Assembly: GCA_022606135.1 (NCBI GenBank)
Contig: JABYQN010000009.1
Location: forward strand, 211,001-275,000
DNA length: 64,000 nt
DNA from: Fomes fomentarius
Lineage: Eukaryota > Basidiomycota > Agaricomycetes > Polyporales > Polyporaceae
Reading direction: 5' to 3'
The notes below the pieces were generated by a model. That model saw only the letters and a list, made by a program, of their open reading frames with translations. It was not told where the DNA came from and searched no databases. The stretch's first letter is position 1. The number at the start of each line of letters is the position of its first letter. Made by a program: the position numbers and the translations under genes. Positions 48,591 through 59,133 of this stretch are shown here, in pieces.

Positions 48591-49889
48591 TCAACGTGAT
48601 TGAAGAAGTTGAACAACTCCGGAGGCCTGGAATAAGCTGCTGAATTCCGCATCGAGTTTCTCCAGGAACTCCTTCCATGCTGCTTTTGATCGCAGTGTTG
48701 AGCAGTGTGGACATCTGAGTTGGTTATCGTGGTGAATCTGGTGTGCCTTTCTATACACTGCATATAGGAAGACCCAGGCAGTAGACTTGACATTGTGCAC
48801 AAAGGTGCGAGTGCATGGAATCCCGCTTCTTATAGCACTCAGAAGTTCCAGCAGCAAGAAGAGAGTGGTTCCCTGTCATGCATTAGTGAGCATTTCTATA
48901 AGGCACCATACAATGGGTAGAGAGTGTGGACTGACACCTACAGTGATCGAATCCCCTGCAACCATGTTTGGTGGCACAGGGACAGTTACCTGCTTGAAAA
49001 GGTGTCGAGTTCTCGTCGGTGGCACGAAACCCGAGAGACCATTCTCAGGAGTGTAATGGAAAGGGTATTGCTCCTGCTCCTGCAGAGGGATGGCTGGAGA
49101 CCGAGGGACAGGAGCAGAACAAGACATGTCCTTTGTTGTTTTGTGAGGCAGTGATGCAAATTCAAAATCAGTAAGTAACGCCTGAGTTGGTTGCCACTGT
49201 TTTATTGCACTGAATTCTTCTTTCCCTGCAGTAGCTGGAGCGTACACAGGTGTAACCCTTATGAGTACGTTTCCCATGCTGATGTCACGATGGAGTATCT
49301 TCTTTGCATCCAACTTGTCGAGTGCTGTAGGACAAAGTTCAAGATGAATGAGTACATGCACAAAATTGAGTAACTTCTCAGATCCACAACTTACTATCCA
49401 GGACTGAGAGAAGAGCTTTGAGGAGCTCTGTTGGGGTTTCATATTCCCAGATCAGTTTCCCAACTTGAGCAAGAGCAACGCGATGTAGTACCTTGTTGGT
49501 ATCACATCGAGGTGCTTCCAAGCGCTGTAGCTGGAAGACTGACATCGGCCCAGATTCAAAGGCGACATCACCACCACTGCAGGTGGAAACGATCCCCCGG
49601 GTACCTGATGGTCAAAGGCTTGCTTGATCTTGTCGTATATCATGATTTCCGGAAGACGATTCTGCATCCGCCAAGCCACCTGGGGGATCATGGGCACATT
49701 CCCTGTACCGGCCACGAGCCACAACCATGTGTAGTGGCCAAGAAGTGACCGAGAGGTGAACAAAGGTTGCTTGACGGTCGAAGGTCCCTTTGACGAAGGA
49801 ATGAAGTGTACATCAAGGACTTCGGCCCTGTTCACAAGGACTTTCTCTTCATATGCCTTCTTGATGTCTTTACATTTCTCATTGCTACT
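48591..49889 (-). pseudogene. Degenerate FunK1 kinase
   Basis: Three exons can be traced: 49889-49395, 49324-48936, 48872-48591. Motifs kept: SRSLLGHYTWLWLV, IYDKIKQ, CSGGDVAFESG, VLHRVALAQVGKLIWEYE, KILHRDISMGNVLI, LLTDFEFASLP and GTTLFLLLELLSAI. The beta-3 lysine has become Gln (IPQVAWR against ILKVAWR in the FunK1 gene at 41145-43737). The frame breaks at a run of five C on the plus strand (49594-49598); one more base, or two fewer, would join VPG to IVSTCSGGDV. The N-terminal part common in the family is missing or lies in an untraced exon. HRD and DFE motifs survive, so the decay may be recent. Confidence 0.68.
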
Positions 49890-50722
49890 CTGGGAGGAAG
49901 CAAGGGTGTCAAATCAAATAGAGCTGATTTTTACAGGAGTATTGGGGGGAGGGGGTAGTGGCAGTATTTGTGTCAGCTGAGGATTCCAATTGGCATCCTC
50001 TGGAGATGTACTGTGAAACTGCGTTGTGGCACTAGTGACTGATCGCTGTCATGCAGCCTGAGAGAGAAATGATATGCTGAGAGTTGACGTGAAGATGAGA
50101 TAGAGTGAGATATGCCAAGAGTTGATGGGTACACACAGAATCGACGGCGCAAAGCCGTTTGAGTGATGTTCCTGCAGGAGACAGCAGGCAGTGGTAGTAG
50201 CTGAGAGAGGCAGTGCATCACTAATGCTCACATAGTAGCAAGCCATGAGGCCTTGCCTTGAGGCACAGCACCTGCATAGAAGGGCCAGCGCCAAGCTACA
50301 TCTTGAAGAAAAGTAATCTGTGCACCGGTCCCAAATATCCACCAAACCCATTGTACCAGGGGATGGTGGCATCTGAAAGCCAAGCCATCTACTCAAGTGC
50401 GGACAGAGGTAGCTCAGATTCAATGTGACAGTTAGCCCTTTTACTAGTTACAACTAAGGTGTGCTGATCCGACCATTCAGCCTCTCGCCACAAAGGTTCC
50501 AAGCATACACCTCGGTGAGCAGTGAATGTGTGTACTTATTTGGGAACAACCGTCATGTTATGATCTAAGTTCACAACACCCCCCATGCAAGTGAGCGAAC
50601 ATCTCACGTATCAGTCAACAAGACATACCGAATCCAAGTAACAGCAGACGTGGTAGTTCAGGGTATCATTATGACGCACATGGAGTGCCACGCTGTAGCA
50701 AAGAATGGTAGCAAACCACATC
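49890..50722. other. Intergenic region with duplicated segment
   Basis: Between the FunK1 relic and the sedolisin stop. It contains the 50495-50700 copy of the diverged duplicate, which would be the sedolisin 3' flank. No gene is supported. Confidence 0.4.
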
Positions 50723-50799
50723 TCACAGTCCAACAAGCTTGAGGAGCTTGTTAAAGTCTGGTGTGCCCAGCCCAGTCACCTGTAGGGCACAACACATAG

Positions 50800-51287
50800 T
50801 GATGAACTCTGAACCTGTAAGGCGAGGAGCGACTGTAAGTCACAACAGAGAGGGACTACAAGTACTAAGTCAGTAAGAAGTAGTAGAGCATATGTATGTA
50901 AGAGACTTACTCTTCAGTCAGTGAGCGAACGACTGAAGAGCAGAGGCGAAGAAGGGACTGCTTATATACATGAGGGATGAGTCCATGAGTCAGCGAATAA
51001 AGCAGTCACATGTAGCCATAAGACAATGAGTCAGAGTCCGTATCGGCATATGAGTCAGATACAGTCATAGCATGAGTCAGACATAAGGTCTAGAAGAGTC
51101 CGGTGCAGTGTAGAACGCACTGGTACGCACAGGAATGCACAGTAACCATATGGTCATGGGAAAGTACAGTAGGAGAACAAAGAAAACCATAAATGGTAAG
51201 TAGGAACACAGCCTATCTAATCATATGACCATAAACAAGTGTACACAACTCCGGTCCGAGCACAGCCGGTAGTCCGGAAGTTCAACA
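50800..51287 (-). repeat. 3' LTR of the copia element
   Basis: 488 bp. On the coding strand it begins TGTTGAAC and ends TTCATCA (TG..CA ends). Same sequence as 56628-57115 as far as I can read. Confidence 0.93.
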
Positions 51288-51298
51288 CTCCCACTCGT
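51288..51298 (-). other. Polypurine tract of the copia element
   Basis: On the coding strand GAGTGGGAG touches the start of the 3' LTR (TGTTGAAC) and could prime plus-strand DNA. It lies just past the Gag-Pol stop at 51299. Confidence 0.55.
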
Positions 51299-54200
51299 TC
51301 AAGATGCAACGGAAACAAGACCGATCTCATCAACGAACTTCGCCAAAATGGAATAAGGCACGTTCTTTGTGAGAGAATCAGCCAACTGATCCGCGGTTGC
51401 AACATAGAAGATCTCGACAGAGCCAGACTCCACCTGTTCACGAATGAAGTGGTAGCGAATCTCTATGTGCTTGGTACGCAGGTCGACTACTGGATTGACT
51501 GACAGGAAAATCGAACCCTGGTTGTCTAAACACATGGGTGTCGGCCTGGTCAAGTCATCACCAAGTTCATCGCCAAACGTCCTCAGCCAGATCAACTGAC
51601 GACAGGTATCAGAGGCCGCTTTATATTCCGCCTCAGTAGAGGAGAGCGAAATGGTAGGCTGACGCCTCGAAGCCCACGATATAGCACCACCTGCCATCAA
51701 GAAGACGAAGCCAGAGGTAGAATGCCGATCATCATGGTCTTCGGCCCAATCTGAATCCGAATAGGAAATCAGACCGTCATTAGACGCTCCCTTGTAGCGC
51801 AAGCGATACGCCTTTGTCCCTTGAAGGTAACGCAGGACATACTTCGCATAACTCATGTGCGCTTCAGAGGGATTGGCATTGTACTTCGATAACCGTGTGA
51901 CAGCGAAGGAGATATCAGGACGCGTTCCGAGCATGGCGTACAAAAGACTGCCAATGAGACTCTGGTAGCGTTGCCTGAACTGATCGGAAGCTGGTTCGTC
52001 GGCACTTGCCAAGACAGCACCAGCAGGAAGGGGTGTACGTGAGGGTTTACAGTCAGCCATCTGAAAGCGCTCGAGAACAGACTGGATGTACTCTTCCTGG
52101 TCGATGTCGATCATACGGGTGGATCGATCACGAGTGATGCGAAGACCAAGGAAGCGCTGTACAGATCCCAAGTCCGTCATCTTGTACTGCTTAGAAAGCG
52201 AACGCTTGACTTGTTTGATGTGACTAGACTGATCGCCCATCAGAAGTAAATCGTCGACATAAAGAACGACAATCGTGACGTGATCCCCCCCTTGTCGCCG
52301 ATATACGTAGATCCCAGCATCAGAATATGTCCGTGTAAATCCCAGATCTAGAAGCGATTGATGGATTTTCGCATTCCACTGACGCGACGCCTGCTTAAGA
52401 CCATAGATAGCCTTTTTGAGTAGACAGACGTGATCTTCCTTCCCAGGAACGACCCAGCCTTCCGGCTGTTCCATATAAATCTCCTCATCTAGATCACCAT
52501 TCAGGAACGCGGTCTTGACATCCATTGACTCGATGTCCCAGTCCTCAAGCGCTGCATGCGCGAGTAAATACCGGATAGACTCAAACCGCGCCACTGGAGA
52601 GAACGTCTCATGGTAGTCCTCTCCCCACACCTGAGTGAAACCCTTTGCAACCAGACGAGCCTTGTACCGCCCATCGTGTTTGATGTCATAAACCCAGCGG
52701 TTAGAGACAACATGCCGGCCCTTGGGACGAGGAACGAGAACCCAAGTCTTATTCTCCATAAGCGACTCAAACTCCGACTTCTCAGCTTCGCGCCATTTCC
52801 CAGCATCAGGTGAGCGCATGGCTTCCTTGTGCGACTGAGGTAAGCCAGCTTTATACTGAGCAGCAGCTAGAAAAGCGAGTATCGTCTCCGCTTCACGCAG
52901 ATTGCCATCCTTGTCGATCTGATTATCAGCACGTGCAGGATCGTCATACACGTTGTTATCAGTCCTGTCCTTGTGGGGAATACCAGCTTTTTCGCGACGA
53001 GGACGGTCACGAGCAATGCTTGGTTCATTAGCTCCCACTGGAGGGTGACGACCACGTTTGTGAGGAGGACGAGGAGGAACGACAGGAGGCGGCGTAGGAG
53101 GACGTTGCGGAGGAGGAGGAGGCTCAGCAGGAGCTTCTGCAGGAGGAGCAGGATCAGCATCCGCTGGAGGGTCAGGTTGTGGTGGTTCGAAGAGGTTGGG
53201 AGGAATGAAAGGAATTGCATCATTGGGATCGACCAAATCAGAGTCATCGTTCGAGGAATCATCCAATTGATCATCTGAGAACGGACTGTCGTCCGGGGTA
53301 GAAGGACGGTTGCCAGGTAAGTTACGAGCAGGGAAAGACTCTTCGTCAAATGTTGCATCGCGGGACACGACGATAGAGTGGTTGGCTGGATTCCAAAACC
53401 TATACCCCTTGGAACCAGACTCATACCCAACGAAGATCATCTCGACAGCCTTCTTGTCGAGTTTCCCTTCGCGCTTTGCCTTCTGCACGTGGACAAAAGC
53501 TTTGCACCCAAACACTCTGAAGTAAGAGACGTCCGGAACGGTACCATCCCAAACAGTGATGGGGCACGACCACTTGTGTCGTCGCATAGGTTGACGATTG
53601 TAGATATGAACGGCTGCGTCAAGAGCGAGTTGCCAGAAACCATGACTAAGGCCTGCTTGGTGGAGCATAGACAGAGCCTTTTCAGTAATAGTACGATTCC
53701 AGCGCTCAGCACGTCCATTCTGTTGAGGCGAACCCGGTAGAGTCTTCTGGTGCTCGATACCGTGCGAACGAAGAAGTGTAGAGAACTCGTCTGATGTGTA
53801 TTCCCCCCCTCGATCTGAGCGGATCGATTTGATCTTCTTACCGGTCTGGTTCTCAGCCCACGCCTTATAGTCTTTGAACGCTTGGATCGCGTCAGACTTG
53901 TGTTTAAGGAAGTAAGCACGAGCGAGACCAGAATAGTCATCAATAAAACCGGCGAAGTATTTCCAACCTCCGATAGCCTGAGTGCGCATCGGTCCATCGA
54001 GGTCCGTATGGACTCGCTCGAGAACTTCAGTAGCGCACTTCTCAGAAGGTGGAAAGGGGTTACGGGTGGATTTGCCAAAAGCACATCCATCACACGGTTC
54101 TTCGTCTGCAGGATCAACAGCATCAACCCCCTTAGTATGCTTAGGAAGGTTGCGCAGAACGTCCTTGCCCGCATGACCAAAGCGACAGTGCCAGGTCTTG

Positions 54201-55573
54201 AACTTACGGACATTGAGATGGACGCGCTTGCTGTTGTGAAGCTCAATAATTGTCCAATAACAATTAGACGAGGGGTTGTATCGTGCCTCCAGGATCTTAC
54301 GACCCTTGATATGAATCGTGGAACCATATTTGACAGCGCTGTCAGGCAGCTTGTCGAAAATGCACATGCGCCCATCCCCTTGAAAGAGGGAGTAACCATT
54401 GCGCTCAATGGAGCCAGTTGAGAAGATGTGACCGATGGTGCCTGGTATGTAGTAGACGTGGTTCAGAGTAATTGCTACCTTCTGACCGTCTAACCAGGTT
54501 TCTCCAGACAGAGTTCCTTCCCCAAGTGCCTGAATGACGCTGCTATCACCTTGTCCAGCAGTGTTAAACAGTACAGGCGTATCGAAGGGTTGGTACTCAA
54601 TGAACTCAGAGAGATCACCAGTGATATGTTGAGAGGCTCCAGAGTCCATCAGCCATGCAGTCCAGTTCACACTGTTCGAGGCCATAGCCTCATCGTAGAA
54701 AGAAGCAGCGATGTTAGACGAACCGGCTACAAGTACAGATGATACAGACTCGGTAGTGATGTGCGCATGGTTATGAGAAGTGTCCTTATTCTTCCCCTTG
54801 TCCTTATCCTTGTCTTTGTCCTTCCCTTTACCCTTGCCCTTGCCTTTGGGACGCTTCTCAGGGTACTTCTGATAGCAGTTGGACTCGTGATGAGAGCCAC
54901 TCCCGCAATGAGAGCAGGGACCCTTGGGCTTCGGCTTGGTCTGGGAGACCTTGTTCGCAGACTGGCCGTTCTTGCGCATGGACTCCTCAGCCAAGGTCTT
55001 CGACTGGATGTCGTCGAGAGTGACCTTGTCGAGGTCTGTGGTCGCCATAAGCGCAGAAACCATGGACTGGTACGGCTCCGGGATCTTGGACATCAAGAGA
55101 AGGGCTTGCATGTTGTCAGAGAGCGTGACGCCGTTGCTACTAATTTCGCGCAGGCGTGTGATAAGACGCATCATCTGATCCTGAAGGGGCTTCTGTTCGT
55201 TCATCCGAGGCTCAGCAACGAGCGACTCGAACAAACCCCAGACGTGGGCACTGTTAGGCTTGCCAAACTTGTTCTGTAACGCTTCCCAGGACTCAGCAGC
55301 AGTCATGTCCCTGGGTTGTCCACCCGAGACAGGAATCTGAGTGTCCAGAACGTAGTGAAAGTTTGGTGCGACACGCATGTACATCATGCCGCGAGCTTGC
55401 CCATCAAGTTTATCCCACTTGTCCTTGGCAGCTTGCTCAGTAGGACGAGTAGCGCCTTTGACAACACTCCAACAGTCCATGAAGATGAAATAGCCCTTCA
55501 TCTTGGCAGACCAGTCGTTGTACTGATTCGCCGAAGAGAGGACAGGGATAGAGTCGACTTTGATATCTCCCAT
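51299..55573 (-). CDS. Copia Gag-Pol polyprotein
   Basis: Single exon, 1424 residues from the ATG at 55573. Gag (UBN2-like) starts MGDIKVDSIPVLSSANQYNDW; a Lys-rich linker surrounds the zinc knuckle CSHCGSGSHHESNC near residue 220, followed by KGKGKGKDKDKDK repeats. Protease: WLMDSGASQHITG. Integrase: HHCC part with HCRFGHAGKD and EEPCDGCAFGKS, then the core with VHTDLDGPM and SPQQNGRAERWNR. RT: KTWVLVPRPKGRHVV, KARLVAKGF, the catalytic YVDDLLLMGD. RNase H: YSDSDWAEDHDDRHSTSG and ISLSSTEAEY. All catalytic motifs look intact, so the element may be autonomous. The start is chosen at MGDIK because it fits the family; the frame is open further upstream without an ATG. Confidence 0.93.
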   Translation of the reverse strand: MGDIKVDSIPVLSSANQYNDWSAKMKGYFIFMDCWSVVKGATRPTEQAAKDKWDKLDGQARGMMYMRVAPNFHYVLDTQIPVSGGQPRDMTAAESWEALQNKFGKPNSAHVWGLFESLVAEPRMNEQKPLQDQMMRLITRLREISSNGVTLSDNMQALLLMSKIPEPYQSMVSALMATTDLDKVTLDDIQSKTLAEESMRKNGQSANKVSQTKPKPKGPCSHCGSGSHHESNCYQKYPEKRPKGKGKGKGKDKDKDKDKGKNKDTSHNHAHITTESVSSVLVAGSSNIAASFYDEAMASNSVNWTAWLMDSGASQHITGDLSEFIEYQPFDTPVLFNTAGQGDSSVIQALGEGTLSGETWLDGQKVAITLNHVYYIPGTIGHIFSTGSIERNGYSLFQGDGRMCIFDKLPDSAVKYGSTIHIKGRKILEARYNPSSNCYWTIIELHNSKRVHLNVRKFKTWHCRFGHAGKDVLRNLPKHTKGVDAVDPADEEPCDGCAFGKSTRNPFPPSEKCATEVLERVHTDLDGPMRTQAIGGWKYFAGFIDDYSGLARAYFLKHKSDAIQAFKDYKAWAENQTGKKIKSIRSDRGGEYTSDEFSTLLRSHGIEHQKTLPGSPQQNGRAERWNRTITEKALSMLHQAGLSHGFWQLALDAAVHIYNRQPMRRHKWSCPITVWDGTVPDVSYFRVFGCKAFVHVQKAKREGKLDKKAVEMIFVGYESGSKGYRFWNPANHSIVVSRDATFDEESFPARNLPGNRPSTPDDSPFSDDQLDDSSNDDSDLVDPNDAIPFIPPNLFEPPQPDPPADADPAPPAEAPAEPPPPPQRPPTPPPVVPPRPPHKRGRHPPVGANEPSIARDRPRREKAGIPHKDRTDNNVYDDPARADNQIDKDGNLREAETILAFLAAAQYKAGLPQSHKEAMRSPDAGKWREAEKSEFESLMENKTWVLVPRPKGRHVVSNRWVYDIKHDGRYKARLVAKGFTQVWGEDYHETFSPVARFESIRYLLAHAALEDWDIESMDVKTAFLNGDLDEEIYMEQPEGWVVPGKEDHVCLLKKAIYGLKQASRQWNAKIHQSLLDLGFTRTYSDAGIYVYRRQGGDHVTIVVLYVDDLLLMGDQSSHIKQVKRSLSKQYKMTDLGSVQRFLGLRITRDRSTRMIDIDQEEYIQSVLERFQMADCKPSRTPLPAGAVLASADEPASDQFRQRYQSLIGSLLYAMLGTRPDISFAVTRLSKYNANPSEAHMSYAKYVLRYLQGTKAYRLRYKGASNDGLISYSDSDWAEDHDDRHSTSGFVFLMAGGAISWASRRQPTISLSSTEAEYKAASDTCRQLIWLRTFGDELGDDLTRPTPMCLDNQGSIFLSVNPVVDLRTKHIEIRYHFIREQVESGSVEIFYVATADQLADSLTKNVPYSILAKFVDEIGLVSVAS

Positions 55574-56597
55574 GATGGATAAGAGGTATTGGGGAGAATC
55601 GAGATATTCCTCCTTGAATTCTAGAGTGAATGTGATAGGCGCGACAGGGGGCGCAGTGACGATAGGAGGAGGAAGGTAGACTGGAGGAAGAGGACTTGAA
55701 TCGACAGGAGGGGAGTTTCCGAAGAGCGATCGGAGATAGAAATTAGGACGAGACGAGGAGGGCTGTGCGTGAGTTTCTTCCTGAAGATAGGGAAGAGGAA
55801 CTCCGTGTTGTGGGTTGGTGTCCTGCTGCCAAGTTGCTGGATATGCCCAGTGGAAGGTCGGTTCGTACGGAAGAGGGAGTTGATTGTAGCGATTGGGACA
55901 GAGCTGTACGTCGCACTGGTCCCACTCCTGCTCTCCGTCGTCGTAGACGTAGTGATAACGATCGACCTGATCGTCTAGATCGAAGAGATGGGGCTGTTCC
56001 AAGCAATCAAATGCCGATGCAGTAGAATGATGTTCTGCAAGTTCAGCGTTGACTTCAGCTTCAGAGTCGGAGCTGAGCTGAGGACTATTGGCAGTAGTAG
56101 GCGGCTCCAGTACGATGGTTCAGAGAAAAACGCGATGATTGACTTGCCACGTGCGAGATCTGGTAGAGAGGAACACCTATTGAGGTGAGCCAGAAGGTCA
56201 GGAAGCCGATATTCCCAACAATCCAGATAGAAGTCGCCAACTGTGCCCAAGAAAAGCTATACGAGTCTAGGTATCAAAAAAGAGTATAGTAAGGAGGGTC
56301 CGAACGGTTGTCCTCCGGTCCAAAGGTGATAACCACCCCGGCTACAACAGCTGGCGGGCGCAAGTGCGTGGCCTGGCTGAGGATACTTGAAAAACCCGTG
56401 TGCCGCGAAAGCACCAAAGGTTGTACAGAGATACTAGATAGCGACTACTAAAAAGCGCTCAGGGCTGCGTCACGAGCACAGTAAAGTCCCCCTGGCAGCA
56501 GTGTCGGAGGGCACAGTCAAGAGATAGGGAAAGTGGAGGAGAGTGCACGGGCAGAGAGTCGACGAACAGAGTTTGCGCGCAGAGTGTCGACAGAGAA
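55574..56597 (-). other. Leader of the copia element, partly open in the Gag frame
   Basis: About 1 kb between the primer site and the Gag ATG. The Gag frame stays open upstream to about 56110 (roughly 180 codons, Pro-rich, with PPVYLPPPIVTAPPVAP) but holds no ATG. The part 56110-56597 has no long frame and should hold packaging and leader signals. Confidence 0.5.
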
Positions 56598-56627
56598 GCA
56601 ACTGATTAGAGCGCAGGGCTCATAACC
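56598..56627 (-). other. Primer-binding site, half of a Met-tRNA
   Basis: Directly next to the 5' LTR. The plus-strand sequence here (actgattagagcgcagggct then cataacc) looks like the D-arm and anticodon arm of a Met(CAU) tRNA, ending in the anticodon loop and not at a CCA end. This matches the priming mode of Drosophila copia, which uses an internally cut initiator Met-tRNA half. Confidence 0.7.
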
Positions 56628-57115
56628 TGATGAACTCTGAACCTGTAAGGCGAGGAGCGACTGTAAGTCACAACAGAGAGGGACTACAAGTACTAAGTCA
56701 GTAAGAAGTAGTAGAGCATATGTATGTAAGAGACTTACTCTTCAGTCAGTGAGCGAACGACTGAAGAGCAGAGGCGAAGAAGGGACTGCTTATATACATG
56801 AGGGATGAGTCCATGAGTCAGCGAATAAAGCAGTCACATGTAGCCATAAGACAATGAGTCAGAGTCCGTATCGGCATATGAGTCAGATACAGTCATAGCA
56901 TGAGTCAGACATAAGGTCTAGAAGAGTCCGGTGCAGTGTAGAACGCACTGGTACGCACAGGAATGCACAGTAACCATATGGTCATGGGAAAGTACAGTAG
57001 GAGAACAAAGAAAACCATAAATGGTAAGTAGGAACACAGCCTATCTAATCATATGACCATAAACAAGTGTACACAACTCCGGTCCGAGCACAGCCGGTAG
57101 TCCGGAAGTTCAACA
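56628..57115 (-). repeat. 5' LTR of the copia element
   Basis: 488 bp, the upstream LTR in transcription sense. It should hold the active promoter (see the TATA and TGAGTCA cluster at 56789-56907). Confidence 0.93.
56789..56907 (-). promoter_or_regulatory. LTR promoter: TATA box with four TGAGTCA motifs
   Basis: On the coding strand TGTATATAAG (56798-56789) is preceded by four copies of the bZIP-type site TGACTCA (read TGAGTCA on plus) at 56814-56820, 56855-56861, 56879-56885 and 56901-56907. Such sites bind Gcn4/AP-1-type factors, so the element may answer to amino-acid starvation or stress. The same set is in the 3' LTR at 50986, 51027, 51051 and 51073, with its TATA box at 50961-50970. 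Confidence 0.65.
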
Positions 57116-59133
57116 CATAGAACATCAGCAAGCCAATCCAGGTGATCCGTTTGTACCAGCAACTCAGACGGAGACCAGATAGACACTCACCGGGTCCCAA
57201 CCCTCAACAGCCTCAAACCCAGCTGTCTCCCCATTACATTTGAGCAAGTGATTGCCCCACGTGATATCATTCAGCCCATCTTTGCCTGCATTGTACAGCC
57301 ACAGGTTCAAGAACCCCAGCGGCAGGTGGCCCTTCTGTGCAAGCTGGTCATTGATGAGCGCAATGATGCTCGCGAACATCGGGCTCAACGCACTCATGCC
57401 CCAGAGGCTCGCTGCCTGACTCTCCCACACAATGAAGCTGTCGGCCTTTGCGGCAACGTCCAGGAACGCGTGGCCTTTTGGGTTGTACTTGCCCTTCATG
57501 GCCTTTGCGAGCTGGGTGGTGTTGATTTTGGAGAGATAGGTTGAGACGGCAGAGGATTGATAGGATGGGGCAGGGTAGTAGTTCGAGAATCCGCCAGAGG
57601 AGCTGTCCCAGGGTTCTTCTGGCGCAAACCTGACCGTACCGCTGACTGAGGTGACACTGCAGATATAAAAGTGTGAGCAGCAGAGGGGTATGGCGAATGC
57701 GGCTGTGCGTACTATGGACAGTTGGACGGGAACATGGGTGTGAACGTTCCATTAGATGTCGTGCAGCCTACATCAGAGTTGCCGGATGCAAAGAACACCA
57801 ATATGCCTCGCGCACCGAGCTGTGCATAAGCCTTGCACAGTTTGCTAGACCCATGGTCAGCTCCCTCTGAAGACGTTTATGGGTCACGTACTCGGTGAGG
57901 TTGAATGGCATGCTAGTCTCCGCATAGCCATAGCTGGTCATGAGTACCTGAGGAGGATTGTCGAGGGAGAGCAGGTGGTTGACTTCGTCTAAGAAGCCGT
58001 TAAGGCCGTCGTCCTTCCACTTTAGCCCCACCATGACATAGTCGACAGGCACCTTGGTGGTGAGACCAACAGTGTACTGAATGTCCAGCTCCTGCAAGCA
58101 TCATAGAAAGTTAGAACATCGAGTGAGAGAATAGATGAGTGTATGCACACCTTCAGAGACAGATGGGACGTCCTGGTTATTGTTACCGCCATCCAGAAGG
58201 GTAAGTGTGAAGTTAGTCGATGGGTCCATGTCAGGGCGGTACTTCTGTAGGAACTCCTAAAGACGTAAAGGCACCCATCAATGACAGTATGATCCTGATG
58301 ATGCGACAAGGGTACCTGCAGCCACTTGTAATGGGTGTTGTTCCCATACCATCCGGTGATGGCGAGCTTGTTAGACGTGTTCTGGGCTGGAGTCTTAGGG
58401 ATGTGGTATAGTTGTTGTAAGCAAGCTGGCGTCGTGCCCTCGGCACACTTGGAAGATAGGCTGCGAGGAATGAGAGCATCGTGGATAGAGTGTTTCTTCA
58501 TGGTGCCTGAGTCTGGCTCTGGGAAGCTGACACAACACATTGTCATGACATCCAAACAGGTTTCAGTGAGTGGAACGTACATAGTAGTAGGATGAATGAC
58601 ATCAATGTGACCCTTGAGAGCTGCAGGTATAGAGTATGACAGCGTGCGCACAGTTTGGAGGCCAGAGCCGACATGAGCAAACTTGGAGAACTTGGCTCCT
58701 AGGAGAGAATCAGCTTTGCTGACGTTGACCTGTATCTCCAGCCAGTCTCCGGCCGGAGAGATTGGAGTTGCGGAGAGACCTTGCTTTTGGAGCCAAGCAT
58801 TGACAGCTGAAATGCTCACAGGACTAGGAGCAACAAGTTGTTCAACCTGCGATACGGATGACGGTCAGTCACTAAGAGCATGCGATAATCAATGACATCC
58901 AGACCGACACCAGAGCGAGAGGCACAACCAATGTGATCGAGTAGGAATCCCAACCTTTCATGCAGAAAGCCCAATACGCTTATTATGGGAAGCCCCTTGG
59001 TCTGGTTGCTTTCCATTCGTCACTGTATATGGGTGTACAGATCGATCGACTCTCTTGCAACAGACCTCAATGGCCATAAACCCACACTCTTGTGTAGTGA
59101 ATACTGCAGAATCCACAGCTTACTACTGCTTAA

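Larger units (their letters stand above)
50800..57115 (-). mobile_element. Complete Ty1/copia LTR retrotransposon
   Basis: 6316 bp on the minus strand: 5' LTR 56628-57115, 3' LTR 50800-51287, both 488 bp. I found no difference between the LTRs by eye. The direct repeat CATAG flanks the element (50795-50799 and 57116-57120). The inner part has a primer-binding site touching the 5' LTR, one long Gag-Pol frame and a purine tract before the 3' LTR. The gene order protease, integrase, RT, RNase H is that of copia. Identical LTRs and an unbroken frame mean a recent insertion. It sits in the last intron of the sedolisin gene in the same orientation; taking it and one CATAG out leaves an ordinary 90-bp intron. 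Confidence 0.95.

Noticed and set aside
53437..54408. 323-codon minus-strand frame inside the copia element
   Set aside because: Lies in another frame of the Gag-Pol gene, whose protease and integrase motifs clearly occupy the true frame.
57841..57892. Apparent frameshift in the sedolisin gene
   Set aside because: A 47-bp intron (gtacgt..tctag) restores the conserved LCKAYAQLGARG block, so no indel is needed.
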